From Afipia sp. P52-10 (GTDB lineage: Bacteria > Pseudomonadota > Alphaproteobacteria > Rhizobiales > Xanthobacteraceae), in NCBI RefSeq assembly GCF_000516555.1, contig NZ_AZSJ01000007.1:62879-126878 (forward strand): a stretch of 64,000 nt of DNA. Direction: 5' to 3'. Of this stretch, positions 58,118-64,000 are shown one piece after another. The notes under the pieces were generated by a model, which was not told the DNA's origin, did no database searches, and saw only the letters and a list, made by a program, of their open reading frames with translations. The position numbers were made by a program, and so were the translations under genes. How positions within the stretch are numbered: position 1 is the first letter of the stretch; each line of letters begins with the position of its first letter.

Positions 58118-59743
58118 ATGGCCGCGGGGCAGGGAACGGGGGACGCGGGGCAGTTCGATTTCATCGTGGTCGGAGCGGGCTCGGCCGGATGCGTGCTGGC
58201 GAGCCGCTTGAGTGCGGGCGGCAAGCATTCGGTGCTGTTGCTCGAAGCCGGGCCGCGCGATCGCAACATCTGGATCCATATCCCGATCGGCTATGCGAAG
58301 CTGTTCAAGAACAGCGATGTCAACTGGATGTATCAGACGGAGGCCGAGCCGGAGCTCGAAGGCCGTTCGATCTTTCAGCCGCGCGGCAAGGTGATGGGCG
58401 GCTCGAGCTCCATCAACGGACTGATCTACATTCGCGGTCAGCGTGCCGACTACGATCGCTGGCGCCAGCTCGGCAACACCGGCTGGGGCTACGATGACGT
58501 GCTGCCTTATTTCAAGAAGGCGGAGAACCAGCAGCGCGGTGCCGACGATTTCCATGGCACAGGCGGGCCGCTGTCGGTATCCGATCCGCGGCAGTCGGAC
58601 CCGCTGTGCGAAGCCTTCATCAAGGCCGCCGCCGAGAACGGCATTCCGACAAATCCGGATTTCAACGGCGCGACGCAGGAGGGGGCAGGCTACTATCAGA
58701 CCACCACGCGCAATGGCCGTCGCGGCAGCACCGCGCGCAGCTATCTCCGGTCGGCTCATATCCGGCCGAACCTGAGGGTCGAGACGAACGCCTGGGCGCA
58801 GCGCATCTTGTTCGAAGGCAAGCGGGCCGTCGGCGTCGTCTGGCGGCAGAACGGTGTGTTGCGGTCGGCGCGGGCGGAGCGGGAGGTGCTCATCTGCAGC
58901 GGTGCGTTCAATTCACCGCAGCTCTTGCAACTGTCGGGCGTCGGCCCCGGTGAGCTACTGCGTCAGTACGGCATCGGCGTCGTTCATGATGCGCAAGGCG
59001 TCGGGGCGAGTTTACAGGATCATTTGCAGGTTCGAATGGTGATGCGTTGCTCGCGGCCAATCACGTTGAACGACGATGTGAAGAGCTTGCGACGCAGTGC
59101 GTGGATGGTGATGCGCTACGCGATGTTCCGCAAGGGCCCGCTGACGATCGCGGCCGGATATGCAGGGGCCTTCTTCAAGACCCATCCGCGGCTTGCGACG
59201 CCCGACGTGCAGGTTCACTTCATTCCGTTCTCGACCGACAAGATGGGGGAGAACCTGCACACATTCTCCGGGTTTACGGCCTCGATCTGCCAGTTGCGCC
59301 CCGAGAGCCGGGGCAGCGTGAAGATCAGGAGCGCCGATCCATCGATCCCGCCGGAAATCCGCATCAACTATCTCGCGACCGAGACCGATCGTACCACCAA
59401 TGTCGAGGGCTTGAAGATCCTGCGTAAGATTCTTCACGCGCCGGCGATGAAGCCGTTCGTCGAGGCGGAGGTCGAACCCGGACCGTCGATCATGAGCGAT
59501 GCGGATTTGCTGACGTATTGCCGGCAGCGCGGAGGCACCATCTACCATCCGACATCCACCTGCCGCATGGGCAACGATCCCCTTGCTGTGGTTGACCAGC
59601 AATTGCGTGTGCGCGGCGTCGAACGGTTGCGGGTGATCGACGGATCGGTGATGCCGGATCTCGTGTCGGGCAACACCAACGCACCAATCGTCATGATCGC
59701 CGAGAAGGCGAGCGACATGATCCTGCAGGATGCGCGAGGGTAG
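58118..59743 (+). CDS. GMC-family FAD-dependent oxidoreductase
   Basis: A 541-residue glucose-methanol-choline family enzyme. The FAD dinucleotide loop is VGAGSAGCVLASRLS (near residue 13), GMC signature 1 is GRSIFQPRGKVMGGSSSINGLIYIRG, signature 2 is GAFNSPQLLQLSGVG, and the active-site His is in HPTSTCRMG with the partner Asn in GNTNAPIVMIAEK. AAGGAGG seven bases upstream fixes the ATG at 58118. It probably oxidises an alcohol to an aldehyde, like choline or polyethylene glycol dehydrogenases; the substrate is unknown. It shares a short promoter region with the OYE gene. Confidence 0.93.
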   Translation: MAAGQGTGDAGQFDFIVVGAGSAGCVLASRLSAGGKHSVLLLEAGPRDRNIWIHIPIGYAKLFKNSDVNWMYQTEAEPELEGRSIFQPRGKVMGGSSSINGLIYIRGQRADYDRWRQLGNTGWGYDDVLPYFKKAENQQRGADDFHGTGGPLSVSDPRQSDPLCEAFIKAAAENGIPTNPDFNGATQEGAGYYQTTTRNGRRGSTARSYLRSAHIRPNLRVETNAWAQRILFEGKRAVGVVWRQNGVLRSARAEREVLICSGAFNSPQLLQLSGVGPGELLRQYGIGVVHDAQGVGASLQDHLQVRMVMRCSRPITLNDDVKSLRRSAWMVMRYAMFRKGPLTIAAGYAGAFFKTHPRLATPDVQVHFIPFSTDKMGENLHTFSGFTASICQLRPESRGSVKIRSADPSIPPEIRINYLATETDRTTNVEGLKILRKILHAPAMKPFVEAEVEPGPSIMSDADLLTYCRQRGGTIYHPTSTCRMGNDPLAVVDQQLRVRGVERLRVIDGSVMPDLVSGNTNAPIVMIAEKASDMILQDARG

Positions 59744-59806
59744 TGTCGCACGCCATCACGGGATTTGGGTGGGCCATGCTCTCGTCGGCTCTCGCATTCT
59801 TACCGA

Positions 59807-59836
59807 TTGTTACGCAGCTATGCCGGCCTCTTATAA
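59807..59836 (+). promoter_or_regulatory. Putative promoter of the MFS transporter gene
   Basis: TTGTTA (59807-59812) and TTATAA (59831-59836) are separated by 18 bases in the 198-bp gap before the MFS gene, leaving a 5' leader of about 100 bases. Read by eye only. Confidence 0.35.
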
Positions 59837-59941
59837 GCGTCACGCGGCGATAGGGGTGGTTGCCACTGTTCTGGGGGGCTAGAACGAACGCAGGGAAGAA
59901 ACGCGACAGCGTAACGACAACGAAGCCAAACGCAACGAGGG

Positions 59942-61231
59942 GTGGCACGCGATGCATCGCGGCCTGACAGTCTGACCGTGACCGAGCGGTCCTCCGCACT
60001 CGCACCATTCAGGATTCGCAGCTACCGATTTCAGTGGCCTGCCGATGTTTTGACGTCGTGGGCGTTCGAGATGGAATTCCTGATTCTCGGCTGGTACATC
60101 CTGGTCGAGACCGGCTCCGTCGTCATGCTCACCCTGTTCGGCTCGCTGATGTATCTCGGTACGCTGGTCGCGCCGATGTTCGGCGTGTTCGGCGACCGGA
60201 TCGGCCATCGTAACCTGCTGGCCGGCATGCGGGCGGCCTACGCGTTGTTGGCGACGACGATGATGACGCTGGCGCTGACCGGTCTGATCAATCCGCTTTA
60301 CGTCTTCGTCATTGCCGCAATCTTCGGGACCATCCGGCCATCCGATCTCGGCGTGCGCGGTGCCCTGGTAGCGAGCACGATGCCTCCGGCCTATCTCGTC
60401 AGCGCCATGAGCGTCTCGCGGACGACGATGGATTCCGCGCGCATTGCCGGAGCGCTGACCGGGGCGGGGATGTTTGCCGCCCTCGGCATGGGGCCCGCTT
60501 ATATCGTTATCGCGAGCCTTTACGTGGCGAGCACGATCCTGACGCTCTGCATCTCGCCGTCGTCGGAGACGCGTTCGCCGGACGAGGCCGGCGCCGCTTA
60601 CGCCAGTTCGTCCCCTTGGCGCGATCTGTCGGACGGGATCGCATATATCTGGAACACGCCGCGGCTGCAGGCCGCGATGTGGATCGCATTTCTTGTCAAC
60701 CTGACGGCATATCCTTTCACCAGCAATCTGCTGCCCTATATCGCGCGCGAGGTGCATCAGACCGACCAGACCGGCCTCGGCTATCTTTCCGCGAGCTTTG
60801 CGTTGGGCGCGTTGGCAGCCTCTATGGTTCTGAGCCATCTAAGCGGGGTAAAGCTGGCGCGTGTGATGATCATTGCCACCGCCGCCTGGTACGCGATGCT
60901 GATGGTGTTCGCCCAGGCGCAATCGCTGCCGACGGCGATCGCCTGCCTGATGCTGACCGGTTTTGCTCAGAGCCTCAGCATGATCGCGCTGGCCGTCATT
61001 CTGATGCGAACCGCAAGCGAGCGATTTCGCGGGCGGGTCATGGGGGTGCGTATGATGGCGATCTACAGCCTGCCGGTCGGGCTGTTGGTGGCTGGGCCGC
61101 TGATCGAGTTGATGGGCTTCATGCCGACTGCAACCCTTTATGCGGCAATCGGGCTGTCATTTACGCTGCTGATCGCAGTGCGCTGGCGCGAGGATCTGTG
61201 GAGACCGCTCGCGCCGGCAAACACGATGTAG
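59942..61231 (+). CDS. MFS transporter (DHA1/enterobactin-exporter-like)
   Basis: A 429-residue, roughly 12-helix inner-membrane protein. An N-terminal soluble stretch (SLTVTERSSALAPFRIRSYRFQWPADVLTSWAF) leads into the first helix, resembling the MFS_3/EntS-type subgroup where the protein begins with FRIRxYR. RTTMDSARIAGALTGAGMFAALG and IAYIWNTPRLQAAMW lie mid-protein. I give the GTG at 59942, but its GAGG is too close; a GTG at 59978 is an alternative. Substrate unknown. It ends six bases from the convergent aminotransferase gene. Confidence 0.82.
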   Translation: MARDASRPDSLTVTERSSALAPFRIRSYRFQWPADVLTSWAFEMEFLILGWYILVETGSVVMLTLFGSLMYLGTLVAPMFGVFGDRIGHRNLLAGMRAAYALLATTMMTLALTGLINPLYVFVIAAIFGTIRPSDLGVRGALVASTMPPAYLVSAMSVSRTTMDSARIAGALTGAGMFAALGMGPAYIVIASLYVASTILTLCISPSSETRSPDEAGAAYASSSPWRDLSDGIAYIWNTPRLQAAMWIAFLVNLTAYPFTSNLLPYIAREVHQTDQTGLGYLSASFALGALAASMVLSHLSGVKLARVMIIATAAWYAMLMVFAQAQSLPTAIACLMLTGFAQSLSMIALAVILMRTASERFRGRVMGVRMMAIYSLPVGLLVAGPLIELMGFMPTATLYAAIGLSFTLLIAVRWREDLWRPLAPANTM

Positions 61232-61237
61232 GCTGGG

Positions 61238-62623
61238 TCAGACCCAGCCGTTCTTGCGGGCGTGATCGAGACCGTCGTCAAGTGCGCGATGCAGGCCCTG
61301 CAGCAACTCCTCGATCTCGTCCTCGGTGATGATCAGTGGTGGGCAGACCGCAATCGCGTCACGGACATTGCGCAGGATGACGCCATGGTGAGCGGCGCGG
61401 GACTGGACGAAGGCACCGAGGCCGAGCTTGCTGTCGAAGGCGGTCTTGTCCTTCTTGCTGCGAGTGAGTTCGACCGCGCCGATCAGTCCGACGCCACGGG
61501 ATTCTCCGACCAGCGGATGATTTTGCAGTTCCCGTAAGCCCGACTGCAGGCGCGGTGCGACCTTCTTCACATGGTCGACGATGTTGCGCTCCTTATAGAT
61601 CGCCAGCGTCTCCAATGCGACAGCGGCGCAGACGGGATGGGCGGCGTAGGTGACTCCGTGCGCGAATGCCCCGTTCTTGGCGCTGCCGTCGGAGATCGCC
61701 TGATAGATCTTGTCGGTCATCATCAGCGCTGAAATCGGCAGGTAGGACGATGACAGGGCTTTGGCCATCGTCATCATGTCCGGCTTGAGGTCGTAGGTAT
61801 AGGACGCGAACAGTTCGCCGGTGCGGGCGAAGCCGGTGATGACCTCATCGACGATGAACAGGATGTCGTGCTTGCGCAAGATTTCCTGGATGCGCTTGAA
61901 GTAGCCCGGCGGTGGCACGATGACGCCACCTGCGCCCATCACCGGTTCGGCGATGAACGCACCGATGTTTTCGGCGCCTTCTTTCTGGATCAGCGCTTCG
62001 AGATTGCCGGCGAGGCGATCGACGAATTGTTCGACGGTCTCATCGCCCTTGGCGAAGTGATAGTAGCTCGGCGCATCGGTATGGACCATGCGGTCAAGTG
62101 GCAGGTCGAAATCCGCATGCACCGGCGCGAGCCCGGTCAGGCTGCCGGAGGCGACCGTGATGCCGTGATAGCCGAAGTAGCGGCCAACCAGTTTCTTCTT
62201 CGCTTTCCGGCCGATCTGGTTGTTGTAGTACCAGACGATCTTGCACGCCGCGTCGTTCGCCTCCGAACCCGAGTTGGCGAACAGGACATGATTCAAGCCG
62301 TCGGGCGTGATCTTCACCAACTCTTCGGCGAGCTGGATGCCCGGTTCATGCGAACGTCCGCCGAAAATCTGCGAATAAGGCAGGCGAGCAAATTGCTTGG
62401 CGGCGGCTTCCGCGAGCCGCGGCTCAGAGAAGCCGAGCGAGGTTGACCACAGGCCCGCCATCCCCTCGATATAACGCCGGCCGTCGGCATCGTAGACGTA
62501 GATGCCTTCGCCGCGGTCGATGATGAAAGGGCCGTTGGCTTCGTTGGTCTTGAAGTTCGTATACGGGTGGACGATGTAGGCGAGATCGCGTTGGGCCAGA
62601 TCGAGCGGTCGGGGATGATTCAT
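61238..62623 (-). CDS. Class III omega-aminotransferase family protein
   Basis: A 461-residue PLP enzyme of the class III aminotransferase family (omega-amino acid:pyruvate type). The PLP phosphate region is FANSGSEANDAACKIVW, the cofactor Asp lies in ILFIVDEVITGFARTG and the Schiff-base Lys in TMAKALSSSYLPISALM. N-terminus HPYTNFKTNEANGPFII fits the beta-alanine/putrescine/taurine:pyruvate group. It converts a primary amine to an aldehyde with pyruvate or 2-oxoglutarate as acceptor; the donor is unknown. An orphan polyamine-type binding protein lies at 36.3 kb, but no link is shown. Confidence 0.93.
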   Translation of the reverse strand: MNHPRPLDLAQRDLAYIVHPYTNFKTNEANGPFIIDRGEGIYVYDADGRRYIEGMAGLWSTSLGFSEPRLAEAAAKQFARLPYSQIFGGRSHEPGIQLAEELVKITPDGLNHVLFANSGSEANDAACKIVWYYNNQIGRKAKKKLVGRYFGYHGITVASGSLTGLAPVHADFDLPLDRMVHTDAPSYYHFAKGDETVEQFVDRLAGNLEALIQKEGAENIGAFIAEPVMGAGGVIVPPPGYFKRIQEILRKHDILFIVDEVITGFARTGELFASYTYDLKPDMMTMAKALSSSYLPISALMMTDKIYQAISDGSAKNGAFAHGVTYAAHPVCAAVALETLAIYKERNIVDHVKKVAPRLQSGLRELQNHPLVGESRGVGLIGAVELTRSKKDKTAFDSKLGLGAFVQSRAAHHGVILRNVRDAIAVCPPLIITEDEIEELLQGLHRALDDGLDHARKNGWV

Positions 62624-62787
62624 CGTCCGAATTCCTGCCTTGTGAAGCTGCGCAAATCATCGCCCCGCAACGGCAGCAGTGTCAATGCGATACCATGGGA
62701 ACGGACCGCTGCATGGCGGACTTGCGGAAACAGAGGCGGATCGGCGTGGGCGCTGATCGTCCGCCGGTGTGCGGCGCAACCAGTCCT

Positions 62788-63186
62788 CTAAAGGACCATT
62801 TGCGTTTGGGTGACCAGCGCGACGAGTTTCTTCTCGGCGGTTTCGATTCGCGTCTGCCAGACCTGGGTGCGGCGGCCACGGTGAATGGGCGTGGCGGTTG
62901 CGGTAATGGTCGTTCCCGCTGGAGCACCACTGACGAAATTGGTCTTGCTCTCCAGAGTGGTCGTGCCCTTTGCGTCTTCTGGGAGGTTGATGACGGTGGC
63001 TGCAGCGCCGACAGTGTCGGCGAACGCCATCAGCGCTCCCCCGTGGACCGTATGGCCTGCAGTGCACAAATCTTCACGCACGAGCAACGTCGCAACGACA
63101 CGGTCCTTCTCAGCTTCGACGAAGGTGATGCCCATCAGCGATGAAAACGGCAGGGGAAAGTTTTTGATCCGGTCGAGCGGGGTCAT
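62788..63186 (-). CDS. PaaI-family hot-dog thioesterase
   Basis: A 132-residue hot-dog-fold acyl-CoA thioesterase. The active-site block is HTVHGGALMAFADTVGA, and ESKTNFVSGAPAGTTITA plus HRGRRTQVWQTRIE complete the PaaI/YbdB-like pattern. Members release aromatic or medium-chain acids from CoA. I chose the ATG at 63186, which begins MTPLDRIKNFPL; a GTG 30 bases upstream is possible. Transcribed leftward and separated by 334 bp from the probable hpnP gene. Confidence 0.9.
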   Translation of the reverse strand: MTPLDRIKNFPLPFSSLMGITFVEAEKDRVVATLLVREDLCTAGHTVHGGALMAFADTVGAAATVINLPEDAKGTTTLESKTNFVSGAPAGTTITATATPIHRGRRTQVWQTRIETAEKKLVALVTQTQMVL

Positions 63187-63520
63187 GGGGGTGTCCTTGA
63201 GCGTGATCCTCTCCACGGAGAATAGACGTGACGTTACGTCAAAGACAAATTGCCGTGGTATCTGTCAGAAAAAGCGGGAGCGAACCGTTAAATCCGCTCG
63301 CGCGGCGAGCGGGTCATACCAGAATAGAACGCGGGCGGTCCTGGTGGCGCTTTTTTGCCGCTTTCCGTCAACAGACTGGCAGGGAATCGGGGCACCTTGC
63401 AGGCTTGCGGCGGGTGGTCTTGCGCAGGCATGCTTCATCCATTCGATGATGATTGGAACCTGTGACCGAAGCGCGCGTTCACAATGGCGAGTGTGATGGA
63501 TGAGGCATCAAGGAGTGCGA
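63187..63520. other. Divergent intergenic region between the thioesterase and hpnP genes
   Basis: About 330 bases without a gene. It holds an inverted repeat GACGT-GACGTT-ACGTC (63225-63240) near the thioesterase start, a GC-rich hairpin CCGCTCGC-GCG-GCGAGCGG (63294-63312), and an EcfG-type promoter for the rightward gene (63455-63479). Confidence 0.6.
63455..63479 (+). promoter_or_regulatory. EcfG-type (general stress response) promoter
   Basis: GGAAC (63455-63459), 16 bases and CGTT (63476-63479) match the alphaproteobacterial EcfG consensus GGAAC-N16-17-CGTT exactly. Transcription would start near 63487, leaving about 34 bases before the ATG with its AGGAG. The hpnP gene of Rhodopseudomonas palustris TIE-1 is known to be under EcfG control, which fits. 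Confidence 0.7.
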
Positions 63521-64000
63521 ATGAGAGGCGGCGGCAGTTTTGGCCAGCGCAAGATTCTCTGCGTATTCCCGCGTTACACCTCCTCGTTCGGTACGTTTGA
63601 GTATGCCTATCCGCTAACGGACGGCGTACGCGCGTTCATGCCGCCGCAGGGGCTGCTGGTAATCGCCGCCTACATCCCGGCCGACTGGCAGGTCCGTTTC
63701 GTCGACGAAAACATGAGGCCGGCAACGGACGCAGATTTCGCGTGGGCCGACGCAGTTTTCGTCAGCGGCATGCATATCCAGCGGCAGCAGATGAACGATA
63801 TCTGTCGCAGGGCGCACGCATTCGATCGTCCGGTGGCTCTCGGCGGCCCCTCGGTCAGCGCGTGCCCGGACTATTACCCGTCGTTCGATTACCTGCATCT
63901 CGGCGAATTGGGCGACGCGACCGATGATCTGATCGCCCGCTTGGCTCGCGATGTCGGCAGGCCGCCGCAGCAGGTGGTGCTGAAGACCAAAGAACGGGTC
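63521..64000 (+). CDS. hpnP: B12-binding radical SAM protein, probable hopanoid C-2 methylase HpnP (5' part)
   Basis: The first 160 codons of a gene that continues past the right edge. AGGAG (63511-63515) is five bases before the ATG. The protein begins with a short Gly-rich lead and then KILCVFPRYTSSFGTFEYAY, followed by AFMPPQGLLVIAAYIP, VRFVDENM, SGMHIQRQQMNDI, ALGGPSVSACPDYYPSFDYLHLGELGD. This is a cobalamin-binding Rossmann domain of the class B radical SAM family, closest in memory to HpnP, which adds the C-2 methyl group to hopanoids. The radical SAM Cys motif lies beyond the window, so the class is inferred from the N-terminal domain and the EcfG promoter. Confidence 0.75.
   Translation, partial: MRGGGSFGQRKILCVFPRYTSSFGTFEYAYPLTDGVRAFMPPQGLLVIAAYIPADWQVRFVDENMRPATDADFAWADAVFVSGMHIQRQQMNDICRRAHAFDRPVALGGPSVSACPDYYPSFDYLHLGELGDATDDLIARLARDVGRPPQQVVLKTKERV

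Overview
The window is GC-rich chromosomal DNA of an alphaproteobacterium, most likely from the Bradyrhizobium/Rhodopseudomonas/Afipia/Nitrobacter group. The evidence is a complete AcpXL very-long-chain fatty acid cluster for rhizobial-type lipid A, a DUF2865 protein, TakP-type TRAP binding proteins, tandem kup genes, a probable hopanoid C-2 methylase (hpnP) and an EcfG-type promoter. I see no rRNA, prophage, insertion sequence, plasmid functions or CRISPR array. There is one tRNA, tRNA-Gln(CTG).

Layout. 1-2.6 kb: a truncated 3-hydroxyisobutyrate dehydrogenase family gene, a VOC protein and the Fe-S carrier Mrp. 2.8-7.7 kb: a TRAP transporter with two paralogous Tat-exported binding proteins facing an oversized large permease and a small permease. 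7.8-23.9 kb: core metabolism (moaA, gph, rpiA, gor, class II DAHP synthase, dgkA, nadE, cysS, cimA, LOG phosphoribohydrolase) with small envelope proteins between. 24-25 kb: a non-coding stretch holding the remains of a Cys-rich secreted protein gene. 25-28.7 kb: an Atm1-type ABC exporter followed by psd and pssA, the phosphatidylethanolamine pathway. 28.9-34.7 kb: motA/motB and two kup potassium transporters. 34.7-37.4 kb: a rhodanese, an aminotransferase and an orphan polyamine-type binding protein. 37.4-42.7 kb: the acpXL-fabZXL-fabF2XL-fabF1XL-adh-lpxXL operon, transcribed leftward. 42.9-48.6 kb: a HerA-like ATPase, an AhpD-like protein, a META-domain protein, tRNA-Gln and trhO. 48.7-63.2 kb: an accessory, catabolism-like region (MFS exporter, FAH-family protein, two LLM flavin monooxygenases, Ldh-family dehydrogenase, crotonase-like protein, hydroxyacid dehydrogenase, Old Yellow Enzyme, GMC oxidoreductase, MFS, class III aminotransferase, thioesterase). 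63.5 kb to the end: the 5' part of a B12-binding radical SAM gene, probably hpnP.

How the genes fit together. Much of the window builds or guards the envelope: unusual lipid A, phosphatidylethanolamine, diacylglycerol recycling, hopanoid methylation and several secreted proteins. The least explained block is the leftward cluster at 50.2-54.8 kb, where two unrelated flavin monooxygenases, a soluble NAD(P)-type dehydrogenase and an FAH-fold enzyme form an apparent pathway of unknown substrate. I found no clear sign of an entirely new class of system. The best leads are that operon, the degenerate KAS partner (Cys to Glu) in the lipid A cluster, the crotonase lacking both catalytic glutamates, the gene-conversion-like block in the TRAP binding proteins, and several perfect palindromes at promoters.
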